From the NCBI RefSeq assembly GCF_028710345.1, contig NZ_JAQTUH010000012.1, positions 1 through 41,950 of the forward strand: a DNA stretch of 41,950 bases, given 5' to 3'. Positions 9,395-19,156 of this stretch are shown piece by piece (position 1 is the first letter of the stretch; every line of letters begins with the position of its first letter). The position numbers and the translations under genes are program-made. The notes beneath the pieces were generated by a model that made no database searches, was not told where the DNA came from, and saw only the letters and a program-made list of their open reading frames with translations. The stretch is from Sulfuricurvum sp. GTDB lineage: Bacteria; Campylobacterota; Campylobacteria; Campylobacterales; Sulfurimonadaceae.

Positions 9395-9415
9395 TAATGC
9401 AACCAAGTTGCAATA
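9395..9415. promoter_or_regulatory. Palindromic operator candidate between znuA and Fur-family gene
   Basis: The core TGCAACCAAGTTGCA (9398-9412) is a perfect 6-3-6 inverted repeat; counting the flanks, 9 of the 10 base pairs on each side match except one. It sits in the 144-bp divergent intergenic region, 96 bases from znuA and 29 bases from the regulator gene, where it could control both. A second perfect palindrome, CTTAAATTTAAG, lies at 9419-9430. Binding by the adjacent Fur-family (Zur-like) protein is inferred from position and symmetry; the core does not obviously match the enterobacterial Zur box. Confidence 0.6.
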
Positions 9416-9443
9416 AACCTTAAATTTAAGAAGTATTATCAAT

Positions 9444-9815
9444 ATGGATCTCACTGAAAAAATCCACCTTAGCGGTTTACGTCTCACACAACCCCGACAA
9501 AAAATACTCACTATTTTATCCCATCAATCTCAACCTATCTGTTTTGAAGAGTACTCTCTTCTCGATCCCACATTGGATAAATCGACGTTTTATCGTAATA
9601 TGCAAACCTTTGAAACAGCCAATATTATACAAGGGATTGAATCGGATGAAGGGCGCCGCTATTTTGAGCTCGCGGATACACTTCACCCTCACTTCGTTTG
9701 CCAACAGTGTCATACAATTAGCTGTTTAGAACCGATACCCGCACCTGTACTAAACGGCTATCAAATCAATTCAATCACCTACAAAGGGAACTGTCCTCAA
9801 TGCTCCGAATCCTAG
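9444..9815 (+). CDS. Fur-family metalloregulator, probable Zur
   Basis: A 123-residue winged-helix repressor of the Fur family, short for the family. The DNA-binding half includes LRLTQPRQKILTIL (12-25) and LDKSTFYRNMQTFE (44-57). The dimerisation half has the HPHFVCQQC motif (81-89) and CPQC (117-120), giving the CxxC pair that holds structural zinc. It is divergent from znuACB and overlaps the DUF1007-NicO gene by 16 nt, so it probably senses zinc and controls both arms of the locus. Zur is inferred from context; PerR or Fur cannot be excluded by sequence alone. Confidence 0.85.
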   Translation: MDLTEKIHLSGLRLTQPRQKILTILSHQSQPICFEEYSLLDPTLDKSTFYRNMQTFETANIIQGIESDEGRRYFELADTLHPHFVCQQCHTISCLEPIPAPVLNGYQINSITYKGNCPQCSES

Positions 9816-11197
9816 TCATCCTCTCCACATGGTTCTCTCTTAGCTGGGGATGTCTCGCGTGTAGCTATGGTGATATCAAAGTACTTACCCACCTTTATCT
9901 AAACATCTCCAACAACACCCTCACCTCTATCGACGTAGAGTGGACACTCGATCCGATGTTTTCCCAAATGGTTTTAGGTGATTTCGACCTCAATCGTAAC
10001 GGACAATTTGAAACATCCGAAAAATATGAGGTCTATAAAGCCATCGAACAAATGAATGAATTTGGATTTTTTATCCGTCCCACCCTCAATAACCATAAAA
10101 TTTGGCTCAAGGAACTCAAAAATTTTACCGTTCGCCAAGAGAGGGGATTGGTGATTTATAGATTTACCATCCCCACCAACGAAAAAATAAACCAAATCCT
10201 CAATCTCTCCATCACCTATGATAAAAATGCCGCCTTTAACAACGGAATTATTTATCATCTCAACGATAAAAATGTTTACCTTATCCCTCCAAAATCTGCA
10301 CAACTTACGACCACATTGCTTGTGCCAAAAGTACCCCAAGGAAATGATGGGACACTTAACATTACCCTCAAACCCAACACGCTCGCCCTCGCATCACCCT
10401 TAGGGGGAAATATCCAAAATCGGGCAAATCAGGGGGGATTTAGCCGAAGCCTCCGTACCATCACCGAAAAAATTCACGCTGCCCTCGTCGAAGCGCAAGA
10501 GCACCCGAGCTTTGCCAGTATCGGTGCAATACTCCTTTTTTCACTCCTCTATGGCATCCTCCACGCGGCAGGTCCCGGACATGGAAAAACCCTCGTGGCG
10601 AGCTATTTTAGCACCAATGAGCGGAGTTATGGACGGGGGATAAGTGTGGCTTTGCTTATCGCACTTACCCATGTCATCAGCGCCTTTGTTATTACACTGA
10701 TTTTATACGGATTTGTCCACACGATGTTTTCCCAAACTATCACCAATGTATCGCTCTATATGACCAAATTTAGTGGTATTATCATCGTAGGAATCGCATT
10801 CTATCTTGCTCGTCAAAAATGGAACTACTACCGATCTAAATCCAAAGCCATGAGTTTTAGTTCAACCCCTCCCCATATTAGCAGTTGTGGTTGCCATAGC
10901 TGTAAAACCACCTCAAATTCCACCGATTTGATGCTCATATTGGGTGCGGGAATCGTCCCCTGCCCCGGAACAATCGTCGTATTCTTATTTACCCTCTCAA
11001 TGGGGATGTATATGTTAGGAGCACTCAGTGCCATCGTAATGAGTTTAGGAATGGGGTTTACCATCGCCATCACAGCGACACTGGGGAGTGCATTACGACG
11101 CAAAAGCAGTTCTAGAGGAGAGAGGGCGCTTAAAATTATTGATATTTTAGGGGTGAGTATTATGTTGTTAGCAGGGATATTTTTGGTCTTGGCTTAA
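9800..11197 (+). CDS. DUF1007-NicO fusion, ZevA-ZevB-like metal transporter
   Basis: This 465-residue protein has a signal peptide (1-20), a periplasmic DUF1007 region (about 21-200, including the DLNRNGQFETSE stretch) and a C-terminal NicO/RcnA-type membrane domain of about six helices (235-465). The membrane domain carries the family motif HAAGPGHGK (255-263), a conserved His-containing helix (LIALTHVISAFVITL) and GAGIVPCPGT. A cytoplasmic or loop segment carries CGCHSC. In Haemophilus the same two domains are separate proteins, ZevA and ZevB, which support zinc uptake; here they form one chain. Overlap with the Fur-family gene indicates one operon. Nickel or cobalt transport is the alternative. 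Confidence 0.85.
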   Translation: MLRILVILSTWFSLSWGCLACSYGDIKVLTHLYLNISNNTLTSIDVEWTLDPMFSQMVLGDFDLNRNGQFETSEKYEVYKAIEQMNEFGFFIRPTLNNHKIWLKELKNFTVRQERGLVIYRFTIPTNEKINQILNLSITYDKNAAFNNGIIYHLNDKNVYLIPPKSAQLTTTLLVPKVPQGNDGTLNITLKPNTLALASPLGGNIQNRANQGGFSRSLRTITEKIHAALVEAQEHPSFASIGAILLFSLLYGILHAAGPGHGKTLVASYFSTNERSYGRGISVALLIALTHVISAFVITLILYGFVHTMFSQTITNVSLYMTKFSGIIIVGIAFYLARQKWNYYRSKSKAMSFSSTPPHISSCGCHSCKTTSNSTDLMLILGAGIVPCPGTIVVFLFTLSMGMYMLGALSAIVMSLGMGFTIAITATLGSALRRKSSSRGERALKIIDILGVSIMLLAGIFLVLA

Positions 11198-11286
11198 CCA
11201 AAATAGGCAATGTAATACGCCACAAAGGAGACCATAATCGCAAAGAAAAAGGCTAGTTTCTTCTTTTCAGAACATTTCTTACACAT
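11194..11286 (-). CDS. 30-residue CxxC single-TM small protein
   Basis: Read on minus: MCKKCSEKKKL, then a hydrophobic stretch of about 18 residues (AFFFAIMVSFVAYYIAYFG) ending in a TAA stop. It has a CxxC pair, a basic segment and one predicted TM helix with the N terminus inside. AAGGGG lies 5 nt upstream of this ATG; an in-frame ATG one codon earlier (11289) is too close to it. It overlaps the stop codon of the transporter gene on the other strand. I do not recognise it. Coding status rests on the ribosome-binding site and the coherent charge/hydrophobicity pattern. Confidence 0.55.
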   Translation of the reverse strand: MCKKCSEKKKLAFFFAIMVSFVAYYIAYFG

Positions 11287-11365
11287 CATAACCCCTTATT
11301 TATAATTTCAGTAAAAGGCGATTTTAACACAAATACTCTTCATAAGAGTCTTATTTACTCTATGG

Positions 11366-11371
11366 TATAAT
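11366..11371 (+). promoter_or_regulatory. -10 element of the secG-frr-pyrE operon
   Basis: TATAAT in GGTATAATCGC, 31 bases before the secG start. There is no clear -35, but T-rich runs lie upstream (11340-11360). Confidence 0.6.
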
Positions 11372-11402
11372 CGCGAACTTTTTTAACACCCTAAGGATAA
11401 CT

Positions 11403-11720
11403 ATGACTGGCATTTTGCTCATCGTACAAATCGTACTCGTGGTGATGATCGTCATCGCCGTACTCTTACAAAAAAGCTCTAGCATCGGGCTTGGCGCATA
11501 CAGCGGTTCTAATGATTCGGTTTTCGGAGCCAAAGGACCTGCGAGTTTTTTAACCAAGATCACTTTTGCTCTTGGCTTTGTATTTGTGGTTAATACCATC
11601 GCATTGGGCTATTTTTACGCTCAACAAAAAAACAGTTCGGTTGTCGACGATATGATCGATAAAAATGATGTTAAAGCTCCTAGTATTAACATCGTCAATG
11701 ATACCAACACTACCAAGTAA
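11403..11720 (+). CDS. secG: SecG, preprotein translocase subunit
   Basis: A 105-residue inner-membrane protein with two TM helices (about 2-22 and 52-71), separated by a short loop with the family motif LLQKSSSIGLGAYSGSNDSVFGAKG (shortened core: QKSSSIGLGAYSG). The low-complexity polar C terminus is typical of Campylobacterota. It supports SecYE during protein export. It is the first gene of the secG-frr-pyrE cluster, an order also seen in Campylobacter; frr begins 9 nt after its stop. Confidence 0.94.
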   Translation: MTGILLIVQIVLVVMIVIAVLLQKSSSIGLGAYSGSNDSVFGAKGPASFLTKITFALGFVFVVNTIALGYFYAQQKNSSVVDDMIDKNDVKAPSINIVNDTNTTK

Positions 11721-11729
11721 GGAGAAATC

Positions 11730-12287
11730 ATGCTTAACGAAGTTTACACTTTTTGTGAAGAGAAAATGCAAGGCTCAGCCGATCACTTGCTCGTCAACTT
11801 TCGTACATTACGTACCGGTCGTGTAACCACCAAAATTTTAGATAACGTTCGCGTCGATAACTACGGTTCACTCACCCCAATCGATCAAGCGGCAAGCGTC
11901 CTCGCGACCGATGCAACAACGATTACCATCTCTCCGTGGGATAAATCAATGCTTAATGTCATCGAAAAAGCGATTATGAAAGCCGATATCGGGGTTAATC
12001 CAAACAACAACGGAACAGAGATCAAACTTTTCTTCCCTCCAATGACGGTAGACCAACGTCAAGAGACGGCGAAAAAAGCCAAAGGGATGGCAGAAGATGC
12101 CAAAGTAGCAATCCGCAATGATCGCAAAAAAGCCAATGACAAAATCAAAGTGCTCGAAAAAGATAAATTGGTAACCGCCGATGAGTCAAAAGGGGCACAA
12201 GATAAAGTGCAAAAAATCACCGATAAATTTATCACTAAAATCGAAGAATTGCTCAAAGCTAAAGAGCAAGATATCTTGACGGTATAA
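11730..12287 (+). CDS. frr: Ribosome recycling factor
   Basis: A 185-residue RRF of standard length. Conserved blocks include [21 protein letters not shown] (core RTGR), [38 protein letters not shown] and the helical [10 protein letters not shown] near the C terminus. With EF-G it splits the post-termination ribosome. GGAG lies 5 nt before the ATG. It is co-transcribed with secG and pyrE. Confidence 0.97.
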   Translation: MLNEVYTFCEEKMQGSADHLLVNFRTLRTGRVTTKILDNVRVDNYGSLTPIDQAASVLATDATTITISPWDKSMLNVIEKAIMKADIGVNPNNNGTEIKLFFPPMTVDQRQETAKKAKGMAEDAKVAIRNDRKKANDKIKVLEKDKLVTADESKGAQDKVQKITDKFITKIEELLKAKEQDILTV

Positions 12288-12292
12288 CTACG

Positions 12293-12901
12293 ATGGATAT
12301 TAAACAAATATACCTCGATGCGAGCGCGATGCTCGAGGGGCATTTTAAACTCAGCTCCGGCAATCACTCTGCCTATTATCTCCAATCGGCAAAAGTGTTG
12401 GAACAACCTCGCATCGCAAAACTTCTTGCCGATGCATTAGCGGTAAATATCCAAGAGAGCGGTTTGGAAATCGATACCGTTTGTGCTCCTGCACTCGGCG
12501 GTTTGATTGCCGGTTTTGCCCTCGCAACCGCGCTCGATAAACGCTCGATTTTTGCCGAACGGGTTAATGGTGAGATGCAAATTCGTCGCGGGTTTGAGAT
12601 TAGTGCGGGTGAGCGTGTCCTCATCTGTGAAGATATCATCACCACCGGCGGCTCGGCTATGGAAGCGGCAAAGGCTATCGAAGCTCTCGGCGGTATCGTC
12701 GTCGGTTTTGCGGCACTCGCTAACCGTGGATTTTGTAAACGTGAGGGGTCTGCATTAGAGCGTAAAGTAAATTGTGCTCTTCCTAGTGACAAACCTCTTT
12801 TTGCCCTCGCTGATTTTGATTTCGAAATGTATGCACCGGAAAATTGTCCGTTGTGTAAAGATGGCTCTGAGGCAATCAAACCAGGATCACGAGGAAATTA
12901 A
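12293..12901 (+). CDS. pyrE: Orotate phosphoribosyltransferase
   Basis: A 202-residue type I phosphoribosyltransferase. The PRPP-binding loop is [17 protein letters not shown] (about 109-125), and the N-terminal [15 protein letters not shown] holds the orotate-side residues. It converts orotate and PRPP to OMP in pyrimidine synthesis. A C-terminal CPLCKDGS adds a CxxC not needed for activity. Its stop codon overlaps the next start (TAATG). Confidence 0.96.
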   Translation: MDIKQIYLDASAMLEGHFKLSSGNHSAYYLQSAKVLEQPRIAKLLADALAVNIQESGLEIDTVCAPALGGLIAGFALATALDKRSIFAERVNGEMQIRRGFEISAGERVLICEDIITTGGSAMEAAKAIEALGGIVVGFAALANRGFCKREGSALERKVNCALPSDKPLFALADFDFEMYAPENCPLCKDGSEAIKPGSRGN

Positions 12902-13209
12902 TGTCGGAGAAGTTCAAACTCGATATGGCGCATCTGCAAAAAGTGCAACGCACCATCCGTAAATCGGGAAATATTTTCCCCAACGAAACAGCACTTATCG
13001 AAACGCTTGAAGATTTAATCATTAAAGCCCAAGACGATACGTCACTTAATACCTACTACTCTATGGCTCAGTATCTCAAACAACGAGTCAAAGAGCTCCG
13101 TAGCCATCTCGATGCTCCACTCCAAGAGATTGAAGAGGCGTATCTCGATCTCGATTGGTCAATCAACTATCTCCAATGGCTCGTCACCGAACAGCCGAAA
13201 AAAGATTAA
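12901..13209 (+). CDS. Conserved small helical protein
   Basis: A 102-residue soluble protein predicted to be almost entirely helical, with heptad-like stretches (LEDLIIKAQDD, YLKQRVKELRSHLDAPLQEI). I do not recognise a named family. GAGGAA (12891-12896) precedes the ATG, and the 1-nt overlap with pyrE implies coupled translation. It converges on the antiporter gene with a 4-nt overlap. Likely a lineage-specific protein of the secG-frr-pyrE operon. Confidence 0.75.
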   Translation: MSEKFKLDMAHLQKVQRTIRKSGNIFPNETALIETLEDLIIKAQDDTSLNTYYSMAQYLKQRVKELRSHLDAPLQEIEEAYLDLDWSINYLQWLVTEQPKKD

Positions 13210-14828
13210 ATTTTCTCTTTTATATCACAATAAAGTGCTTCACACACCAGTTTAGCCGCCACCTCTTTTTTCCCATCGACGGTGACGCTAATCGGGAGAC
13301 CTCGCAACTCCCGTTTCTCTTCCAAACTCACCACTTTGACCACCACTTTGACATGGGGTGCATAGGTCAAGATTGATTCACAAACCAACCGTTTTTTAGC
13401 ACTGTTATCGAGGGTTACGATAACACTTACCGCATCTTCGGTATGAAGTTTTTGGAGGATTGCTGTTTTCGACATATCTCCATAATAGGCTTTTTCACCA
13501 TCCGCTAACGCCTCTTGGACATGTTTGTAACTGTTATCGATAATAACGTACGTTACCCCCTCGGCATGCAACGCTTTGACAACAAATTTTCCCACTACTC
13601 CGTATCCGCAGACAATCACATGGTTATTGTGCACCCCTAACGTGCTAAAATCCTCAGTCATACCCGGTTCGGTAAAAAATATCCCCGCAATCGAAGCAAT
13701 TTTCGAGAGGATAAAAGGGGTAAAAATAATCGAGAGGACAACCACCAAGACAAGCAATTGATTGAGATCCTCATCGAGTATCTTGGCATTTCCCGCCAAA
13801 GCAAAAATCGCAAACGAAAATTCCCCCACTTGAGAGAGGGCAATGGCGGTTTTAAATGCCACCTTCGCTTTCGAATAAATCCGAACCACCCCAAATAGCA
13901 CCACCGCTTTGATAACCAAAATAGCAACCAATATCCCCATAATTTCGGCAACATGGTGAACAAAAAACGTCAAATCAATCTTCATCCCTACGGTAACAAA
14001 AAATGTCCCCAGTAGAAGATCTTTAAACGGTGCGATATCGGCTTCGACTTTGTGATGATACTGGGTTTCGGCGATAATCATCCCTGCAATAAATGCCCCC
14101 AATGAATAGGTAAAACCAAAGGCGTGAACTAAGAGCGATGCACCGACGACGATGAGTAGAACAGATCCCATAAAGAGTTCATCGACGTTCGAGCTAGAGG
14201 AGAAATGGAGCAACCATGCCATCACCCGCTTGCCCACAACAAACAAAAGCCCTACAATCACCACAGCACTCAGGGTTGTTTGGAGCAATACAGCGGCGAT
14301 ATTTTCAGAACCGTTACTCAAAAACCCGATTAACAATAAAATAGGGATAACGGCGATATCTTGATAGATTAAAATCCCCATAGAGCGCTGCCCATAAGGT
14401 CTTGTTATCTCTTTCGTCGCTTTGAGCTGAGTCAAAACAACGGCGGTAGAAGAGAGGGCAAGCGACATCGAGACAATCAGTGAGGTGGCAAAATCGAGGT
14501 GAAATACCCAAAACGAAGCGATAAAAAAAACGATTGCGGTGAGGGTCGTTTGCAAAAAACCGTTAAAAAAGACATCGGTTTTCATCGTTGCCAAACGGCG
14601 TAGTGAAACCTCTAATCCGATTGTAAACATTAAAAAAACGACACCGAATTCGGCAATCATCTCCAAGGTATGATTATCAACCATATGGTGCAAATCAAAC
14701 CCGTACGCAACTACCGTACCGGTCATAATATAGCCGATTATAGGGGAGACACCGAACCGTTTTAAAATAAGATTAACAACGATTGAGATCCCCAATGCAA
14801 CTGTTAAATAATAAAGTCCAGATTCCAC
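13206..14828 (-). CDS. CPA2-family cation:proton antiporter with RCK domain
   Basis: A 540-residue protein. The first about 380 residues form a KefB/RosB-type antiporter with about 12 TM helices (VSPIIGYIMTGTVVAYG; LALSSTAVVLTQL; AFGFTYSLGAFIAGMIIAET). Residues about 397-520 form a TrkA-N/RCK nucleotide-binding domain (HVIVCGYGVVGKFVV, a GxGxxG fold). It exchanges K+ or Na+ for protons across the inner membrane under nucleotide control. The frame is open back to 15020, inside pyrG, but the start is placed at GTG 14828: AAGGAT lies just upstream, the protein then begins before the first TM helix, and this avoids overlap with pyrG. Confidence 0.88.
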   Translation of the reverse strand: MESGLYYLTVALGISIVVNLILKRFGVSPIIGYIMTGTVVAYGFDLHHMVDNHTLEMIAEFGVVFLMFTIGLEVSLRRLATMKTDVFFNGFLQTTLTAIVFFIASFWVFHLDFATSLIVSMSLALSSTAVVLTQLKATKEITRPYGQRSMGILIYQDIAVIPILLLIGFLSNGSENIAAVLLQTTLSAVVIVGLLFVVGKRVMAWLLHFSSSSNVDELFMGSVLLIVVGASLLVHAFGFTYSLGAFIAGMIIAETQYHHKVEADIAPFKDLLLGTFFVTVGMKIDLTFFVHHVAEIMGILVAILVIKAVVLFGVVRIYSKAKVAFKTAIALSQVGEFSFAIFALAGNAKILDEDLNQLLVLVVVLSIIFTPFILSKIASIAGIFFTEPGMTEDFSTLGVHNNHVIVCGYGVVGKFVVKALHAEGVTYVIIDNSYKHVQEALADGEKAYYGDMSKTAILQKLHTEDAVSVIVTLDNSAKKRLVCESILTYAPHVKVVVKVVSLEEKRELRGLPISVTVDGKKEVAAKLVCEALYCDIKEKI

Positions 14829-14856
14829 GATTATCCTTTTATAAGTGTTAACAGTA

Positions 14857-14862
14857 TATAAT
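14857..14862 (+). promoter_or_regulatory. -10 element of pyrG
   Basis: TATAAT, 42 bases before the pyrG ATG, in the 76-bp region divergent from the antiporter gene. No clear -35 is seen. Confidence 0.5.
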
Positions 14863-14904
14863 GTCCTACTTAAAAATTCACCGATACCACTAAGGAATTC
14901 AATC

Positions 14905-16533
14905 ATGACAAAATATATATTTGTAACAGGTGGAGTACTCAGTTCTCTCGGAAAAGGGATTACCGCTGCGAGTATCGGTGCGCTTCTGAAGCACTCAGGT
15001 ATCAAAGTAGGGATGCTCAAAATCGATCCTTATATCAACGTCGATCCCGGAACGATGAGTCCGTTAGAGCACGGTGAAGTATTCGTCACCAAAGACGGTG
15101 CGGAAACCGATCTCGACATCGGGAACTATGAGCGTTTTTTAAATGACTCTTTTTTGCGTACCAGCAACTTCACGACAGGGCAAGTGTACAGCTCCGTTAT
15201 CGAGCGTGAACGTACCGGAGGCTACCTCGGACAAACCATCCAAGTTGTCCCTCACATCGTCGGCGAAATCGTTGATCGTATCAAAAAAGCGGGTGAAGGG
15301 CACGATATTCTCGTTGTCGAACTCGGTGGAACCGTCGGAGATATCGAAGGATTGCCGTTTATGGAAGCGATCCGCACCATGAAGCACGATGATGAAGTAG
15401 AGGGGACATTTTTTATCCACGTTACCCTCATCCCTTTCATCAAAGCAGCAGGGGAGCACAAAAGTAAACCAACTCAACACTCCGTCCAAGAGCTTCGCCG
15501 TATCGGTATCACTCCTCAGATGATTATCGCCCGTAGTGAAGAAAAACTCCCAAAAACGTTTAAAAAGAAACTTGCCCTCGCGTGTGACGTAAGCTCGGAT
15601 AGTATCATCGAGGCGATGGATGAGCAAACCATTTATGCCGTTCCTCTCAGCTTTTTACAACAAAATATCCTCGCCCCTATCGCGAAAGAGTTAGGGCTTG
15701 GGGAGCTCAAACCCGATATGGAACAATGGGATTCACTGGTCAAAAAAATCGTCTCCCCGAAACATCTCGTCACCATCGGTTTCGTCGGAAAATATTTGGA
15801 GCTCAAAGAGTCGTATAAATCGCTCATCGAAGCCCTTATCCACTCAGGAGGTCACCTCGATACCCGCGTGGCAATCAACTGGATTGACAGCGAAAAGATT
15901 GAGGTTCAAGGGGCAGAAGCACTCTTGAGCGATTGTGATTCTATCCTCGTTGCGGGCGGTTTCGGTAATCGTGGGGTTGAGGGTAAAATCCAAGCAATCC
16001 GCTACGCCCGTGAAAACAACCTCCCGTATTTGGGAATCTGTTTGGGGATGCAGCTCTCTATCGTCGAATATGCCCGTAATGTCTTGGGTTACGCCGATGC
16101 CAACTCTATCGAGTTTAACCCGACGACAACCCATCCGATGATTTACCTCATCGACAACTTTATCGACCAATCAGGCTCACAACAACTCCGAACTCACCAC
16201 TCACCTATGGGGGGAACGCTCCGTTTGGGTGAATATCCGTGTGAAACCAAAGAGGGTTCAAACCTCCGAGCGGCGTACAACGGGGAGAAACTGATTCATG
16301 AGCGTCACCGCCACCGTTATGAAGCCAACCCAATCTATCGTGAAGCGTTAGAAAAGGCGGGGATGATGATTACGGGTGAGTCCAACGGTCTCATCGAAGC
16401 GGTCGAAATCCCGAACCATCCATGGTTTTTAGGGGTACAATTTCACCCTGAATTCACCTCTCATCTCCAAAGCCCGAACCCTTCTATCCTCGCATTTGTG
16501 AAGGCGACTTTTGAGCACAATACCACTGCCTGA
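14905..16533 (+). CDS. pyrG: CTP synthase
   Basis: A 542-residue enzyme with an N-terminal amidoligase domain ([19 protein letters not shown] at the start) and a C-terminal glutamine amidotransferase domain. The nucleophile is C379 in [10 protein letters not shown], and the His/Glu pair lies in GVQFHPEF near the end. It makes CTP from UTP, ATP and glutamine. The start at 14905 is preferred over an upstream in-frame ATG at 14845 because AAGGAA lies at 14892 and the family always begins [10 protein letters not shown]. It overlaps recJ by 23 nt. Confidence 0.97.
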   Translation: MTKYIFVTGGVLSSLGKGITAASIGALLKHSGIKVGMLKIDPYINVDPGTMSPLEHGEVFVTKDGAETDLDIGNYERFLNDSFLRTSNFTTGQVYSSVIERERTGGYLGQTIQVVPHIVGEIVDRIKKAGEGHDILVVELGGTVGDIEGLPFMEAIRTMKHDDEVEGTFFIHVTLIPFIKAAGEHKSKPTQHSVQELRRIGITPQMIIARSEEKLPKTFKKKLALACDVSSDSIIEAMDEQTIYAVPLSFLQQNILAPIAKELGLGELKPDMEQWDSLVKKIVSPKHLVTIGFVGKYLELKESYKSLIEALIHSGGHLDTRVAINWIDSEKIEVQGAEALLSDCDSILVAGGFGNRGVEGKIQAIRYARENNLPYLGICLGMQLSIVEYARNVLGYADANSIEFNPTTTHPMIYLIDNFIDQSGSQQLRTHHSPMGGTLRLGEYPCETKEGSNLRAAYNGEKLIHERHRHRYEANPIYREALEKAGMMITGESNGLIEAVEIPNHPWFLGVQFHPEFTSHLQSPNPSILAFVKATFEHNTTA

Positions 16534-18112
16534 GGCTCCCCTTTTAGATACGCACATGCTCGAAGCGTATCTTCGTAGCCGTTTTGCGTGTGAGAGTGAA
16601 AAACTCTCCGATATTCCCCACCCCTCACAACTCAAAGATGCCCTCAAAGGGGCTAAAAGAATCGCCGATGCCATCCGTCGCAAGGAAAGAATCGCCCTTG
16701 TCGGGGATTATGATGTGGATGGTGTCACCTCAACCGCCATCGTAAAGCGCTTTTTTCACCTCATCAATGCTCCACTGTTTGCCACTATCCCCAACCGCTT
16801 TAGCGACGGATACGGTGTTTCGCGTAGTGTACTTGAACGAATCGATGCCGATGTCATTTTTACCGTTGATAATGGGATTAATGCCATCGAAGCTGCCGAA
16901 GTATGTCGTGCACGAGGGATTGATCTCATCATCACCGATCACCATACCCCATCTGAGCTCCTCCCAGACGCCTACGCCATCATCAACCCCAAACAACACG
17001 ATTGCCCCTACCCTCTCAAAGAGATTTGCGGTGCACAGGTTGCATGGCTATTGATGGCCCTTCTCAAAGCCGAACTAAACCTCGATGTTGATATGCGCCA
17101 ATTTTTCCCCTATCTCGCACTCGCTATCGTTGCCGATGTGATGCCTCTCACAGGGGCTAATCGCTCCATCGTCAAAGCGGGGTTAGAGATGATGAGCACC
17201 TCCCCCATTCCAGCATTCGTCATCATTCGAGACGTACTCAACAAATCGCGCATATCTTCAGAGGATATCGGTTTTCAGATTGCCCCGAGACTAAACTCAG
17301 CAGGACGGCTCGAAGATGCCTCTATCGCACTCGAATTTTTAAGCGCCGATACCACCCAGAAGGCTTATCATCAGTTTGAACTCCTCACCTCACTCAATGC
17401 AATGCGCAAGGAAATCGAGGCCGACACCACCACTAAGGCAATGCTGGAGGTAAACCCCGAGGATTCCATTATCGTCGTCGCCGGTGAGGGGTGGAATGAG
17501 GGGGTTGTGGGGATTGTCGCCTCACGACTCGTCAACCATTTTCAAAAGCCCGCCATTGTCCTCAGCATCCATAACGGTATCGCCAAAGGCTCAGGTCGCA
17601 GTATCGGCAATGTCGATCTCTATAGCCTCATCAAATCCCAAGAAGAGCATCTCCAAAAATTCGGAGGTCACAAAATGGCGGCGGGATTATCGATGAGTGA
17701 ATCGGCGGTAGAAGCGTTTCGACTGGGGATTAACACGGCGGGTAGAGCAATCGATTCTGCCGATTTTATCCCAAAAAGCGATATTATCGGAGAGCTTGCC
17801 GCTGAATCCATCACCCCTGATTTACTCCATCTGCTGGAGAGATTTGAACCCTATGGCGAGGGGAACCCCAGACCGCGATTTCTTTTACGCTCTGCACACG
17901 TTAGTGAAGTCAAACTTTTCGGTAGCGATAAATCCCATAGCAGGCTCTCCCTTCGCCCCAACCCGCTTCATCCCCAAACATTGGAGTTTATCGCGTTTCG
18001 ACGTATCCTAGAGTGTCCCGAATCCAAAACCCTCAGTTGTAGCTACACGGTCAATAAAAATGAGTTTAATGGTAAAGTATCAATGCAATTATTAATTGAG
18101 AGGTTGTTTTAG
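16511..18112 (+). CDS. recJ: Single-stranded-DNA exonuclease RecJ
   Basis: A 533-residue DHH-family 5'-3' exonuclease. Motif I is DYDVDGV (66-72), motif III is TDHHTP with D143-H144-H145, followed by [11 protein letters not shown]. The C-terminal DHHA1 motif is [13 protein letters not shown], and an OB-like tail ends the protein. The start is TTG at 16511 with GAAGG just upstream, inside the end of pyrG; a later ATG (16556) lacks a comparable site. It acts in recombination and mismatch or base repair. It abuts the next gene with no spacing. Confidence 0.93.
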   Translation: MSTIPLPEAPLLDTHMLEAYLRSRFACESEKLSDIPHPSQLKDALKGAKRIADAIRRKERIALVGDYDVDGVTSTAIVKRFFHLINAPLFATIPNRFSDGYGVSRSVLERIDADVIFTVDNGINAIEAAEVCRARGIDLIITDHHTPSELLPDAYAIINPKQHDCPYPLKEICGAQVAWLLMALLKAELNLDVDMRQFFPYLALAIVADVMPLTGANRSIVKAGLEMMSTSPIPAFVIIRDVLNKSRISSEDIGFQIAPRLNSAGRLEDASIALEFLSADTTQKAYHQFELLTSLNAMRKEIEADTTTKAMLEVNPEDSIIVVAGEGWNEGVVGIVASRLVNHFQKPAIVLSIHNGIAKGSGRSIGNVDLYSLIKSQEEHLQKFGGHKMAAGLSMSESAVEAFRLGINTAGRAIDSADFIPKSDIIGELAAESITPDLLHLLERFEPYGEGNPRPRFLLRSAHVSEVKLFGSDKSHSRLSLRPNPLHPQTLEFIAFRRILECPESKTLSCSYTVNKNEFNGKVSMQLLIERLF

Positions 18113-19156
18113 ATGGATACGTTTTTTATCGAATTTCGCGACCCCCTCTTTAGCGTTCTCCTCTTTTTTCTCCTCTTATTCCTCCTCTCCTTTATCAGCT
18201 ACTGGTGGGGACGACGCAAAAGCGTTACTGAGGGGAAAGATTTGGAGAGCTTTTTAGGGCAATTTAGCGAGGGTGAATCCACCGCAAGCTTCACCTCCGA
18301 AGTGCACCACAACACCACCACCAACGAAACATGGCTTCTCCTCGCCCAAGGGTTCGAGCATCAGGGGAACTATGAAAAAAGTATCGAGATTTACCTCGCC
18401 CTCCTCAGTAAAAAAAGTGATAAAATCGTCGAAAAAGAGGTGTTGCTCAAACTCGGACGGGGCTATTTCAAAGCGGGGTTTTTGGAGCGTTCACGCCAAA
18501 GCTTTCTCCAAATCCTCCAAAACCACCCCCGCACTCCGGCGGCACTTCACCATCTCATCTTAATCTACGAACAGCTCCAACAATGGGACAAAGCACTCGA
18601 AGTGATGGAATCGTTAAACGAACTCCAAGGGGAGATAGGATGCGAACAACTCTACCTCGAAGCACGCCAAATCCTCTCCAACCCAAAAGCCTCCGTCGAT
18701 GAAAAAACAACCTTTTTGATAAATCTCTACACCCAACACGCCAAACTGGGATATCTCGTCTTCGAATACCTCTTTACCTACGCCCCGAAACTTGCTTGGA
18801 GCCATTTTGACCCCTCCCTCTCACCCCGACTCGCCGATATTTTATGGAGATTATCTCCGGAGAATCTTGATTTGGATATAATTTCACGCAACAGTTTTTT
18901 ACGGGAACTTTTTAGTGCCAAAGGGGTGTGCGATTTTTCAACCTCAAGCAATATTTTTGAGCTTGACACCCTCATAAGCCTCCATAAATGCGGACATTCA
19001 AAAGCAACATTGCAATTTGAATACGTCTGTAACAGCTGTCATCACCTCTCGTTTTTTCCATTTCACCGTTGCGGTAACTGCGGTGCGATTGATTCGATTG
19101 AGAGTACCATGAGCCTCACAAAGGAGCGATTTGAAGACCATAACTCTTTTCAGTGA
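18113..19156 (+). CDS. LapB/YciM-like TPR protein
   Basis: A 347-residue protein with one N-terminal TM helix (about 14-31), TPR-like helical repeats (about 70-240, for example WLLLAQGFEHQGNYEKSIEIY), and a C-terminal rubredoxin-like zinc site made of CNSC (about 306-309) and CGNC (about 320-323). This layout matches LapB (YciM), which tunes LPS synthesis by directing LpxC to FtsH in enteric bacteria; whether the same role applies here is unproven. The ATG directly follows the recJ stop, and the 3' end overlaps rnhA by 26 nt. Confidence 0.8.
   Translation: MDTFFIEFRDPLFSVLLFFLLLFLLSFISYWWGRRKSVTEGKDLESFLGQFSEGESTASFTSEVHHNTTTNETWLLLAQGFEHQGNYEKSIEIYLALLSKKSDKIVEKEVLLKLGRGYFKAGFLERSRQSFLQILQNHPRTPAALHHLILIYEQLQQWDKALEVMESLNELQGEIGCEQLYLEARQILSNPKASVDEKTTFLINLYTQHAKLGYLVFEYLFTYAPKLAWSHFDPSLSPRLADILWRLSPENLDLDIISRNSFLRELFSAKGVCDFSTSSNIFELDTLISLHKCGHSKATLQFEYVCNSCHHLSFFPFHRCGNCGAIDSIESTMSLTKERFEDHNSFQ

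Noticed and set aside
12376-12879. Long minus-strand frame opposite pyrE
   Set aside because: It is a codon-bias shadow of pyrE with no start signal or recognisable product.
14829-15020. 64-residue N-terminal extension of the antiporter overlapping pyrG
   Set aside because: GTG 14828 has a ribosome-binding site and the protein then begins as other family members do; the extension would run antisense to pyrG.
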